This document shows, piece after piece, positions 32,701-45,300 of a stretch of 64,000 nt of DNA. The stretch is from Conus ventricosus. Taxonomy: Eukaryota; Mollusca; Gastropoda; Neogastropoda; Conidae. The translations under genes and the position numbers were made by a program. Positions within the stretch are counted from its first letter, which is position 1. Each line of letters starts with the position of its first letter. The notes beneath the pieces are model-generated. The model made no database searches, was not told the DNA's origin, and worked only from the letters and a program-made list of their open reading frames with translations. The stretch covers positions 17,575,058-17,639,057 of the forward strand of contig CM031622.1 of the NCBI GenBank assembly GCA_018398815.1, written 5' to 3'.

Positions 32701-35700
32701 AAGCCGGTTCTTTCCTTCCCAGTGGGTTCAGTGAGCTATGAACAACGGCAGCCTTCCACTCACTGCGAGGTGGCTAGCAGGGAGTGCTGAGGGAGTTGTG
32801 GCAGACCCCTTTTGAAGGGCGTTGATGTGGGAGGTTAATGTCGAGTGTTGCAGCCAACCTTCCAACCACTATGGGCGATGACAGGCCAAGCATGTGTTGC
32901 TGAGGGGTAGCTCCCAGAGATATGCGGCAGCCGGGGATGGAATGCTGCCCGACTGCGATAATCATGGCCTGGTAAACCACGTTTTTCGGTCAGCATGGGA
33001 GGGGGGGGGGGGGGGGGGGGACGGAGGAGGGGTCATGGGGAGGCGGGGGAAGAGGCGAAGATTTTCCATAGTTGGCTGACCAACACCACGACACCAGTTC
33101 TAAGATGGAGCCAGAACCAGTGGTGGACACGAGTGCTGAAGGAAGAAAGAAGAGGATCCAGACTCCAGTCTGGGATGACATGTAGTACAAGATACGACAG
33201 CCCCCGTCCAGAACTTCTTCTTCGTTCACTCAGACAGGAACCCAGAGGCATTGACGAAGGCTGCTGTACGGCGGAGGGCCTCCGGTGATCCATAAAGCTT
33301 TTCCCCCATCGGTGTGTTGGCAAGCCAGGTCTCTGCTCTTAGCTTTTTGTATGTTGGACAGTCCTGCAGGGAGTGTTACACTGTCACTGGGGCTGTACCG
33401 CATGGACAACTTGAAGACTCGCCAAAGTGGAATTTTGTGAGCAGGTGATGTCTCAGTCTGGAGTGCCCTGTCCTCAGTCTCACAATGTTCATTTGGTCTG
33501 ATCTGGGCAGCAGGTATTATGCATCCCTCTTGTTGAAGTCTGGGTGCTGCTCAAGCCATCTTCCTTTTTGCTTCTCCTTGATAGGCTAATGCTTTTGATT
33601 TCTTCAAAGGAGACTTTCTGCTCCAGTTGGGGCTGCTGTCCTCATGCCTTTGCCAATTGGTCAGCTTCCTCATTGCCATCTATATATTGCAGTGTGAGGG
33701 TATCCTCTGGATGACAGTATTCTCACTGGAATGCTGCAAAATGGCCAGGGTAGAGACAAGGGAGTCGAGTTCCTTGTTTCGAGGATTTTAACAGCCTGCA
33801 GTACTGATAAAGCATCGGAGAAGATGACGACTTTGGTATGTATGGCCCTCAGTTCTCATACAGCGTTCGGGCTGCTGACTGTAGTGCATCTGCCTCAGCC
33901 TTAAAGTTTGTGGAGAACTTGCCAGTCAGGATGGCTTGTCGGACAGGAGTTCCATCCATCAGCTTCAGGAAAATTCCTCCACCTCTGTTACTGGTAGCCT
34001 CTTCTGCTGAGCCATCTGTATATGCATGTGTCCAGAACTCTTTAGGGTATGTTTGCTCTATGTAGTCAAGGGTTACTGCTTTCCTCTCCAGTTCTGACTG
34101 TGTGCCCTTTGTTAGAATGCCAGGAATAGTGACTCTGATTTCTGGGAATTGATTTCTTCTCCATGATGAAAGTGAACTGTGTGATGGAATTGTCTTGTTC
34201 CCTTGTTGGAAAATATCAGGATCCTGTCTCTCAAGTCTGCGTGGGTTGTGCACAAAGCTGCTGCGCTTCGATCTGCACTTGTTGGGCTCTAACATTCTTT
34301 TGTGCATGGGGTGATTTTTTGTCCTCTTAAACTTGGCAGACTGTATGAGAACTTTAGTATCTCGTCTGCTTTCGAGACACTGAAGCCCTGTCACAGTATC
34401 CATGGCTTGGATCGGAGTTGACTTGAGTGCACCTGTAATGATCTAGGACGCCTGATTCTGGATTCTTGAGGCCTGGTTTTAAAGCTGGTTTTGGATGCTG
34501 TTCCCATGTAGCTGCTCCATATTCAAGGACAGGTCTTACTTGTCCAAGGTACAGCTTCTTCTGAATGGTATGGTCTGCGCCGCAGAATGTTCCGATAATT
34601 TTCTCATCAATGTCAGGCGGTCTGGCTCTTGCCGTGCAGTTGTCGATCTGTCGTTTTCAGGTCATTCTTGAGTCAAAGGTGACTCCTAGATAGGTTGGTG
34701 ACCATTCACCTGAAGGCATGCACCTTGTTTGTTGGTTGTTGTTTTTCATAGCCTGGCTGAAGATGGTGTATGCTGTTTTCCTGGCATTGGTGGTCACAAG
34801 CCATTTCTTTGTCCATGTCTCGATCTTGTTCATGGCCTCCTGGATCCTTACTGTGACAGTTGTAACGTATAGTTCAGTGCACTAGATGACAAGATCATCT
34901 GCATCAATTGCACCATGGATCCATGAAGGGATGTCATCCAGGAATCATTCATGAAGATGATAAACAACGCGGGAGAGAGAACCCACCTTGTGGTACGCCT
35001 TCTTTCACTGTTTTTGCTTGTCTGATGCTTTCTATTTTGTACCGGGCTTTTCTGTTGGTCAGGTACTGGCTGATCCAGTTATACATGTGGCCTGTGATCC
35101 AATACTGGCGCATCTTCATCTTCAGATCGTTTTTCCAGACTTTATCAAAAGCCTTTTCAAGGTCGACCCAGACTGCTATGGTGTGCTTCTTGTCTTGGAG
35201 CGCATCTTCTATTTCTTGGGCAATATAGACGACCTGGTCCTCTGTGGATCTGTGTTGTCTGAATCCAGCCTGCTTGCCAGAGATAATCTCGTTCTCCTCC
35301 AGGTACCAAGTCAGCCTGTTGTTGAAAAGCCTCTCCATAAGTTTCCCAACACAGCTGGTAAGACTGATGGGTCTGTAACTGGTTTGCTTTTGTCTTTTCC
35401 CTTTTGTGGATAGGGGCCATAATGGCATCTTTCCATGACTGAAGTACAGATGCATTTTTCCAGCTGGCGTTGAAGATGTTCTCTAGCGTTTTCCATGCAG
35501 ACAATCCAAGGTGTTGCAACATCTCATTTGTAATGTCATGAGGTCCTGGTGATTTCTCCTTTTGTAGCTGCTTTATCCCTTCATTGAGTTCTGTTACTGT
35601 GAAGGGTTTCTTCATTCCTTCTTCTTCTGTGTCCATGTTCTTGTATATTTTCTGTTGTTGTGAATTTCCTTTTTTCTGCCTTTAGAGATGTTGATGTTGC

Positions 35701-36963
35701 TGATCTTTTCAAAGTTGTTAATAAAGAAGTCTGCAGCCCGCCTGCCAGTAAGGATTTCTTCATTTTCTTCTAGAAAAATGGGTGCTGCTGTCGGTTTTTC
35801 ATTGTTCATGGCTCAGGTAAGATTCCATAGTTTTTCTTCCCTCTTTCTCCATGTTGAGATTTTTTAGTTTTACTTTTCCAGTTGTTTCTTGCAGCCTGGA
35901 TGTATGCATTTGTATATGATGCCGTTTTTTCTTTAAGGCTGATGTTGTTTTCTGCTGTTGGGTTTTTCTCTACTTTTTCTCTTGCTGCATTTACTTGATC
36001 TTCCAACTGTTGGAGTTCTTCAGTCCAGTAGGGCCTGTAGTTTTTCCTGGCCCTCTTGGGATGGTTTCTGCTGCCGCTTTTAAGGCTGCGTTGAAGGCCT
36101 TGGTCATATGGTTTACGTCTTTTCACTGGGTGTTGATGTTCACTGTGTATTCATCAGTGAGTACAGAATATTTTTCCCATCTAGCTTTCTTGTAGTTCCA
36201 TCTGAGCAGTGGCTTGCAGTCTACTGGATGGTGGTTGAGGCTGAAAGAAAGTTTCACAAGTCTGTCGTCACTACCAGCTAACTGGTCTAACACAGTCCTT
36301 TCTGTACTTGCCTGCAGGTTGTTGGTGGCAAAGGCTAAGTCTGGTGTTGTTAACGATAGCCACCTGCTGAGTAGAATGTAGGACGGTCATCTGGGAGGTT
36401 CAGCAGGTGTAGTTGCTGGTTGATCTGCCAGTCTTCTACCTCCTGTCCTCTGGAGTTTGTTTCACTGTATCCCCAGCTGTGAGAGTGGCCATTGAAGTCA
36501 CCCACGATTAGGCAGCCATCCTGAATGATAACCATAGCACGCAGAGAAAGCTGCTTATCTGGTGGGCAGTATACATTGTATATTCTTATTTGCTTATCCT
36601 GCAGCATAATATCCACCCCAGTGATTTCTGCATTTTTCTCAGTATCCACTCTAATATGTTTTGCTTGTATGTGATTTTACTAGGATGAGGACTCCACGTT
36701 TGTGTCTCCCTTCCTGTCCTCACGATAGGTCTGATAGCCCCTTACTGCAAAGCGAAGATGCGTTTCCTGAAGGCAAGCAATGTCTATAGCCTCCCTATAG
36801 TCTTTCAGTAAGAGGGAACTTCTTGGTGATTCCCTCTGCATTCCACTGGAGCACCCTCAACAGTTTTGCTTTCATCTCCTTTCTCCCGTCATAATCAGTC
36901 GCCTTTTCCTGTGTCACCGCCGCCTGGCTTTACCGCAGAACGGGGCATGGGGACGACCAGTAG
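32700..36963 (-). mobile_element. LINE with endonuclease, RT and RNase H, minus strand
   Basis: The second ORF of this LINE spans about 33,226-36,875. About 0.5 kb of non-coding sequence with a poly-G tract (about 32,999-33,020) follows to 32,700. The 5' edge is near 36,963, where an oppositely oriented LINE starts. No gag-like first ORF is present, so it is 5'-truncated or lost that ORF. Confidence 0.75.
33226..36875 (-). pseudogene. Broken endonuclease-RT-RNase H ORF
   Basis: The endonuclease begins near 36,870 (RVLQWNAEGI, then CLQETH in an adjoining frame) and includes IVGDFNGHSHSWG in the frame 36,350-36,649. RT pieces cover 34,949-35,455 (SYRPISLTSCVGKLMER, VWVDLEKAFDKVW, VPQGG), with the active-site Asp pair visible as DADD near 34,890 in another frame. 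RNase H begins with YTDGSAEEA in 33,849-34,403. A terminal domain with HSRLRHHLL and CPCGTAPVTV follows to a stop at 33,226-33,228. All domains are in order but separated by frameshifts. Confidence 0.8.
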
Positions 36964-39843
36964 CATGGGTCCGAAAATTCTAAAAATATCACAAACAATA
37001 ATGAATATCTCGCTAACACTATAGTAAATGCTAATCTAACGATACTGAATGACGGGTCTATCACCAGAATTGCTGATCGTTCTGCTCAGAAAAATTCATT
37101 AATTGATTTGTCCTTAGTATCTTCAGGTATTTTTCCACTTTGTACGTGGAGTGTCATTCAGTTACCACTGGGTAGAGACCATCTTCCAGTTGAAGTTCAG
37201 ATCTTAGTGAGTCCAGAGAAAACTGAGCATACCCCGGATATACAAAAACACAATGGGACCTTTTTGCCCAAACTCTAGTTACTGATTCTCTTAAGCTCAA
37301 TTTTAATCATAACATAGAATCAGTAGAAGATCTTGAAAACAATTATGTAGAATTACGAAATCTCATACTGAGAGCAGCAGATTGTGCCATTCCAAAGATT
37401 AAGTTTAAAGACCATCCAAAGAGAGCCTCAAACGCTTGGCGGAACTCCTCATGTGAGTTAGCCGTAAAAATGAAAACTGAAGCATTTCAAAACTGGATAA
37501 ACAACCGCCCCAAGTAATAAAAGAACTCCACAGTAAATACAAAATTGTTGATAACTACAGTAACAAAGCAGTAGCTCTTGCCAAAGAACAGTATTATATT
37601 AATTTGATCATAACTTGTTTTAAACATCCACATGACGTTTCTAAATTATGGAATGAAATTTAAAGAATCAAGGGTAAATTCCATCTCCCTCAGCGTGCTC
37701 TGCATGTTAACGATAAAATTTATAGAACAAACAATGAAAAGGCCGAATTATTAGCTGAAACTTTCGCTTCAATGAGTCAGACTGAGTGTTTATCTCAGTC
37801 TGAACAAATTTGTAGAAAGGAGTTTGACGATAGTACCAAAACTTTGAGCAGCTTAACATAGAAAGTAACGCTTTGTATATAAACACAAATTTAACAATGC
37901 ATGAACTCTGTTTCGCACTTAAGCGTATAAAGCCAGGTAAGATAGCCACTGGTTCAGATCCTATTTCCTATAACATGATTAAAGCATTTTCTTGAGAGTC
38001 TATTATCAAAGTTGTTGGAGTTCTTTCAGATATGTTGGAATGCTGGAATGCTCCCTACAGATTGGAAAAAGCTACTGTCATCCTAATCCTTAAACAAGGA
38101 AAATCTAAAAGTCTTCTCTCTAGTTTCCGACCTATTTCTTTAACACCTCACATTGGAAAACTTTTTGAAAGAATCATGAAAAACAGAATAGAACATTTCC
38201 TTGGAAAAAGAAATGGTGTGTTGCCTTTATTCCAGGCTGGTTTTAGGAAAGGTAGAGGAGTGACAGACCACATTGTCCACTTATCCTCAAATGTGAAAAA
38301 AAGCTCTTGCCAAGCGTCATTCGACCCTTGCAACGTTTTTTGATGTTCATAGAGCCTACGATTCAGTATGGCATTCTAAATTGTTGTACAAAGCACATGA
38401 AGCAGGAACACGAGGTCGTTTGTTTTCCAATTTCTAAAGGCTTTCTTATGGGGCAGAACTATCCAAGTCAATGTACACGGAGCTTTATCAACTTCTAGGA
38501 CTATTAGCATGGGTGTTCCCCAAGGAAGTGTAATCGCTCCAACAGTTTTCTCGCTAATGCTTTACGATATCAAACAGGTTAATACAAAAGGTGCCACATT
38601 AGCTCTGTATGCAAATTATGTTGCTCTGTGGAGAAACGTAAACTGCAATTTTTCTAAACAACAAACCAAAAGAAAGAAAGCCATTGAACCGTTTCAGGAA
38701 ATAGTTGATAATATTTTTCATTACATGAAATCAAATGGGTTCTGTTTATCAGCTCACAAAACGGTTTTTGTTGTCTTTATAAAGAAAACAATTGCGTTTG
38801 AAGGCAGAGAAGCTGTCTGTACAAGGGTTGATGATAATTTAATATACCCAAGCAAACTAGTTAAGTTTCTTGGTGTAATCTTTCACTATAAACTTTTTTT
38901 GAGTAAACATATTAATTACCTTGTAGAAAAGCTTAGAAAAAAATGGATTATTACATGTTCTTTCTGCTATACCTCTGATTAACTGGGGATCTAATCTCGT
39001 CTATGTCGCCTCAGGGCTAGTTCGTTCAATTCTGTCGTATGGCCAAGAAGGGTTTTTTTTGTTTTTGTTTTTTTTTTTGTTTTTTTTTTACAGCTGGAAA
39101 GACAGCTTTACACAAGCTAACCAGTATTGATTCGTTAGCCTTTAAAATTGCATTGGGACTTCCCCGATGGACTTCAATTGATTTGACCTGCAAGGAAGCT
39201 GGTGTGTTACCCTTAAATGGACATAGGCTAAGTTGTGTCTGTAATTTTACAGTGAGAGCTAGAACCATCCCAAATTCAGTAATGACTGAACTGGATGGAA
39301 GTACGTATATTTCAAGAGATCCGTAACAAAGCAGGGTACATGCCCCCTAGGTGACTATGTTTCCCCATTGTTTCAGAACTGTAACCTGTCTCTTGATGGT
39401 ATTGCCGCTGTTCCATGTTGTTCATACCCTTCGTGGTTGTCAGAGCAGGCTGAAATCATCTACACTTACGGAGATCTTAATAAAAAAGATAATCCTCTGT
39501 TGCTATTATCTATGCCAAAGACTTGATAGATAGGAAACACGATTCCTATCTTCACATTTTTACGGATGGTTCTGTTTTAGATTCTTCCGATGTTGGGGTT
39601 TCCCTTTGTAATACCAGCGCTTAGCATTAGAAATAACTTCCATATTACGAAAGGATGTTCTATATTTACAGCAGAGTTATTTGCCATTTTGAAAGCACTA
39701 GATTTTAAATTTGACATGCCTGTTTTACATAGACAAATACTTATATTATCGGACTCAAAATCAGCGCTTACGGCTCTACATTGTCAATCAAAATCTAGTC
39801 GTTCAGTTGATATGTGAGATTTTATTTATCATTCATCAGTTGA
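36964..39843 (+). mobile_element. LINE with endonuclease, RT and RNase H, plus strand, cut by an LTR element
   Basis: On plus the order is endonuclease C-terminal part (about 37,050-37,200), connector, RT (about 37,960-38,990), a further C-terminal region (39,039-39,326) and RNase H (39,540-39,843). The Gypsy 5' LTR starts at 39,844 inside the RNase H. The 5' edge meets the 5' edge of the minus-strand LINE head to head. Confidence 0.75.
37050..39843 (+). pseudogene. Broken endonuclease-RT-RNase H ORF, plus strand
   Basis: RT motifs include FRPISLTPHIGKLFERIM (38,032-38,343), QAGFRKGRGVTDHIVHLS and MGVPQGSVIAPTVFSLMLYD (38,509-38,982). The catalytic box reads LYANYVALW where YADD is expected, so the active-site Asp pair is lost. 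RNase H shows ILSDSKSALTALH near 39,745-39,785. A long T-rich tract interrupts the region at about 39,050-39,090. Stops and frame changes throughout show it is dead. Confidence 0.8.
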
Positions 39844-40930
39844 TGTCACGGACAAAAAAAATAAACAACCAAAGTCGTGGTCCAGGTTGTTTGGACATAA
39901 GCTTCAACTCAAACATTCTAGGCGCCAGGTAGATGGGCCCATGTGTCGGGTCCAGCCAATTAAGCTTAGCGGAGAGGCTTCACGGAGACGGTACGGTCCA
40001 GCCAGACGGACTAAGTAGCTGACCGACGCCTCGATGTCTGGTCAAACGAGTCTCGACGCCCGGATCAGACTCATCCGACCAATTTGAGCACAGCGAGGAG
40101 ACTAATCCTAATCCCCTACGGAGACGGTACGGTCCAGCCAGACGGACTAAGTAGCTTGACCGACGCCTCGATGTCTGCCCAGACGGATCTCAACGCATGG
40201 GCCAGACTGATCTAGCCAATTTACGACGTCGCCGGAAAGGGAAGGGGAGAAGGTAGTGTGTGGTGGGGGGTGAAATCAAGCTAATCAATTAAATGACCAA
40301 TTGACCACCACAGAGAGTAAGGCGTGTAGGCGTGACTGTCATGATTTGAATATCCAATGGAATTAGAGGGAGATAACTTCGGGTATGAGGCGGTAAAAAT
40401 ACTGACCAATGGTACTCGCCCTTGGACACGGAGTTAGGGGATAAAGTAATGCGTGAGTGAGAGAGAAAAGGAGAACGAACAGAGAGAGAGGGAGGAAGAG
40501 GTTCTGGGTGTAAGCTCTGCAGGAGAGAAGAGCAGAGAGATGATGAGAGGGATGAAGAGAACCGAGCTGTAGCATTAGCACCATAGATAGTCTGCAGAGG
40601 AAGGACTAAAGAGAGATGTGGAGAGAGAGAGTTGCTAAACTAATGAAAGAGAAAAAGAAAGAAAAGAAAAGGAAAAAAAAGCAACCATGTCCATTTGATA
40701 GAGCAGACCAGAAGAGAGAGAGAGAGTGCAATGCGTTAATGCAGGAAGAAAGAAAGGAGAACAGATCGATGTTGATAGTACTGTTCCATCTGAACGGGGT
40801 GACCTAACTGGAGCGTCACTTCGTCAAACGAACACAGGCCACGCAGTGCGCAGTAACCTGACCCGGTGCCAGCAGACCATACAGTGCAGCAGTTGTGTCG
40901 TGCTTGTGAAGTGACAGTGAAAGGAAAAAA
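39844..40930 (+). repeat. 5' LTR, first part
   Basis: It starts TGTCACGGAC. The first 207 bp match the start of the 3' LTR at 63,793-64,000 with one single-base indel. The LTR continues in sequence matching from 58,158 (GTGACAGTGA at 40,911 equals 58,158), and ends at TGACA near 58,501. It begins TG and ends CA as LTRs normally do. Confidence 0.85.
39986..40178 (+). repeat. Internal direct duplication within the LTR
   Basis: ACGGAGACGGTACGGTCCAG through CCGACGCCTCGATGTCTG occurs twice, near 39,988 and near 40,118, about 130 bp apart with few differences. Such duplications in LTRs can contain promoter or enhancer modules, but that is not shown here. Confidence 0.8.
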
Positions 40931-40941
40931 AGAATAAAGGG

Positions 40942-42290
40942 AAAATGGGGGGAATAACAGATAAACCTATCTGAAACAATCTAAAATTTAATTTAAAGTT
41001 GTTAAACCCAAAGGAAATAACAAAACAGACAAAAAAAACTATATTGCTGTTTTTCTGATCTTCAGTTAAGGCCATTTATGGTAGCCAGTCACCAGGATAA
41101 AGGCTCATGAAACCCAAATTAAAATTCAAAAATTCCTAAATCATTTACCTGGTTCTCGATGATTAGTCTGCAGCATTTGTCTGGCTTAAAAGGGGTTACC
41201 CCTATCTTTTCTTTGTTATCAGCCCCAGACTAACCCCAAAAACGGTAAACCCCCACGTGAACGGACAACATTAGAATTATATTGTCTGTACGTATCAGAA
41301 AGGGTTTTTTTTTTTAAAGTATTATCTTTCTAAGGCCAACGCCCTGCTTTTGCCTGCAATCATTTCCCATCAAATCTTGGACTGACAAGGTGTGCTTGCC
41401 CTAACAAAAAAAGGTTCATACCTTAATCTGAAAAAAAAAAAGGTCAGGCTGAGTTTTAGCATGGGTTCAGTTAGCGTTTTATGATCGGGGGAACTGGTCT
41501 ATACACAAACAACTTTACACACCGCACACAACACACATCAATAGGGAATTGCGGCTAGTCAAATAAAAAATTCAAGTTCTATATCAAAAAACGAACTTCT
41601 TTAAATAAAAAAAAGAATACTTTTAAAAAAATTTTTCCCCGAGTTTTTTGCTCTTCATCCTAAAAACAGAAAACCCCAAAAAAAGATCTAGCTTTTTTTA
41701 AACCAAAAGGAGAAAACCTCCCAGGTCAGGGCAGCACCCATTTTTAAATTTCCTTCTGGCCTCGTTTGGGAAAACCCCCCTTTTTGGCCCTTGCCCCCTT
41801 TAAAAAGGGCTGAAAATTTAAATTGGGGCCAAGGGACGAAACGGCTTTTTGATCATGCGCAGTGATTTGGAAACTTTGGCTTTTTTGTCTCAGAAAAAAA
41901 GGGCGTCATTTTGCATCATAGTCGGTTTCCCAAAGATTCCACTCGTTATTATACAAGCACTTTTTGGGTAAAAACATCTAAAAATTTTTTTCAAGATTAG
42001 GCAAACATCCTACTTTTTTTAACGGGAAAATTTAATAATTTTCTGAGCATATTTAATTTTTGGTCTCAGGGTGTCGGCTTTTACATAATCAGCCGGTATG
42101 GGGGGAGGTCTTTTCGTCAGGGGGTTAATAAAATTGGAAAAGGGTTGAAAAACTTCTTTTTGTGTGTGAAAGTGGGTCGTTGTTTTTGGCATTATTTGAG
42201 AATTTCTTTGTCAATTAAAAATTTTTATGTGATAACCTTAAAATTCTAGAACTTTAAAAAACGTAAATATAAAAAACAGGGCGCGCGCGG

Positions 42291-42326
<36 letters not shown>

Positions 42327-45300
42327 GGGGGGGAAAAGGTACTAAGCGGTGGGGAAGGTTTACGTCATGCTCGGTGTGGGGGTTTTGGGGCTGTCGGGTC
42401 TTGTCTGCGTCTCGGTGTGTAGTATTTCGGGTTTTTGTCTTTTCCCCTTTTGTGGTTTTTGGGACGAAGGGAGGAGAGAGAGGAGAGAGAAGTGTCACGC
42501 GCTTGTTGTGTGTGTGTTTTTTGTGGGTGTGTGTGTGGTGTGTGTTTGTGGGTGTGGGGGTGTGTTTTTTTATTTTAACGTCTTTCACAAAAAGAAATTT
42601 TTGGAAACCAAAAAAGAAAGTGTGTTGTTGTTGTTCTTTTTTCGTCTTTCCACATTAGTGTTATTAGAGGGAAAAAAAAGGGGGGGGGGGGGGGGGGGGG
42701 GGGAAAGGGGTAAAAAAACGGTTAACAAAAAGGGGTAAAATAAATAACTTTACACCCAATAACCAAAAGTAAAAAAATCCATTTAAATTCAAAGCCCTTG
42801 GAAAAAAAAAAAAAAAAAAAAACAAAAAAAAAAAAAAAAAAACCCCAAAAAAAAAAAACTGGGGAAAACGGGAAATCTTCGGGTTCATCGCACCACTGAC
42901 TGTTATAGTTAAAAAATAGGGGGCCAATGGGACTTTTAGCTAAGTGAAAAAAAAAAAAGTTACTTTTCATTGGCTGAAAGTGCCCCGGAAAACTTTTTTG
43001 ACTAGGTTTTTCGGCCCTTTTTTTTGGAATGAATTTTTTTCTTTTGTTACAAAAAAGAATGTAAATCAGTTGATATGCTAGGGCCCAATATAAAATTGTT
43101 TTTTTTTGGGCCCCTTTACTTTTTTTTTAAAAAAATTTCCAAATTTTGCCATCTCCCGGATCAAGGAACTTTTCGGTGTCTACGTTAAATTTTTTGGATC
43201 ATACTTATTTAAATTTATGAATATTCTCATTTCACGTGAAAACCCAAAAAACCCAGTTTCTCTTTCTAAAAAATTAAAAATTTTAAAAAATTGGGACTTT
43301 CTCTGCCAAAGTTTTGCACTTTGCATTGACTTTGAAAAGTTCAAAAAAATGCGAAATCTGATGACTTTTGGGCCCTTCTTTGCCGGGAAAAAAAAAATCA
43401 AACCTTTTCTTTAAGGTTTTAAACCCCCAGGGGGAAGGGCCCCCCCAAAGGGAAAATTTTTTTTTCAGTGCCCTTGGTGAGGGGAAAGTGTATTTAAATT
43501 TTTTTTTCGTGTCATCTCAGGTCAAATTTTTTTTAATCAAAAAATTCTTCTTTGGCGGGAAAGGGAAACGGGACTTGGAATCTACGCAAAAAAAAACTTT
43601 AAATAAATTTTGGGGTAATAAAATAAAAAACCTTTTTAAAGCCAAATTATAGCATTTAAAATCAGCAGTGAAATTAGTTTTGGGTTTTTTCCAAGAAAAA
43701 GGAATTTTCTTCGTTAAGCCCGGGGAAATTGTATGCTGCCCCGGGCATTTTTCATTGATTAATGACCCATCGGTGTTTTTCTTAAAAGGGTTTGGGGCAC
43801 GCCCCAAATTGACCTTTAAAGGAAACTGTCTTTTTGGGCAAACCCGGTTCTTTCCTTCCAGTGGGTTCAGTGAGCTATGAACTAGGGCAGCCTTCCCTCA
43901 CTGCGAGGTGGCTAGCAGGGGGTGGGGGAAAGGTTGTGGCACCCCCCCTTTGAAGGGCTTTGGGAGGGTGGGAGGTTAATGTCGAGTGTTGAAACCCCAA
44001 ACCTTTCCCAACCACTTGGGCGGGCGGGCCCAAAGCATGTGTTGCTGGGGGGGTAGCTCCCAGGTTGGCGGCACCCGGGGGATGGAATGCTGCCCGACTG
44101 GATAATCAGGGCCTGGTTAAAACCCACGTTTTCCGGCCCGCATGGGGGGGGGGGGGGGGGGGGGGGCCCGGGAGGAGGGGTCAGGGGGAGGCGGGGGAAG
44201 AGGCGAAGTTTTTCCATATTTGGGTTTAAACCAACCCACGACCCCAAAGTTCTAATGAGGGCCAGAACAGTGGTGGACCCCGAGTGCTAAAAGGGAAAAA
44301 GAAAGAAAAAAAGGACCAAAATCCAGCTGGGATGCATGTAGTCAAGTTAGGGACAGCCCCCGTCCAAAAACTTCTTTTCGTTCACTCAGACGGATCCCGA
44401 GGCATTGACAAAGGGGCTGCTGTACGGCGGGAGGGCCCCCGGTGACCCTAAAGTTTTTCCCCCCAAACGGGGGGGTTGGGAAACCCCAGGTTTTTGTTTT
44501 AAAGTTTTTGTTTTTTGGGGAACAGCCCTTTGCAGGGAGTTGTTACACTGTCCCGGGGGGGCTGTTCCCGCATGGAAAAACTTGAAGACTCGCCAAAGGG
44601 GAAAATTTTGTGAGCGGGGTGTTTTCTCAGTCTGGGGGGCCCCCGGTCCCAGTCTCACAATGTTCTTTTGGGTCGGTTCTGGGCAGCAGGTTTTTGCATC
44701 CCTTTTTTGAAGTCGGGTGCTGCTCAAAGCCTTTTCCCCTTTTTGCTTTTCCTTGTAGGCTAATGCTTTTGTTTCTTAAAAGGGGATTTTCCTGTCCTTT
44801 TGGGGGCGGGCTGTCCTCATCCCTTTGCCTTTGGGTCGGGTTTCCTCATTCCCCTCTTTATATTGCAGTGTGAGGGTACCCTTTCCTGGAGGACAGAATT
44901 CTAAACTGGAATGGGCAAAAGGGCCCCGGGGTTTTAAGAGACAAGGGGGTTTGGGAGTTCCTTTTTTTCGAGGATTTTTAAAACCGCCTGCGGGACTGAT
45001 AAAGCATCGGAAAAGATACAAACCTTTGGTTGTAGGGCCCCCTCGTTCTCATACAGGGGTTCGGGCTGCGGCTTTTAGTGCATCTGCCCACCCTTTAAAA
45101 GTTTGTGGAAAAACTTCCCAGTCAGGAGGGTTTTGGGGGACGGGAAATTTCCTTCCATCAGCTTCAAAAAAAAAATTCCCCCCACCTCTGTTACTGTAGC
45201 CTCTTTGCGGACCCTTCTGTTTTTGCATTTTTTTCCAGAACTCTTTGGGTTTTGGTTTGCTCTATGTAGTAAAGGGTTTCCTGCTTTCCTCCCCAGTTCG

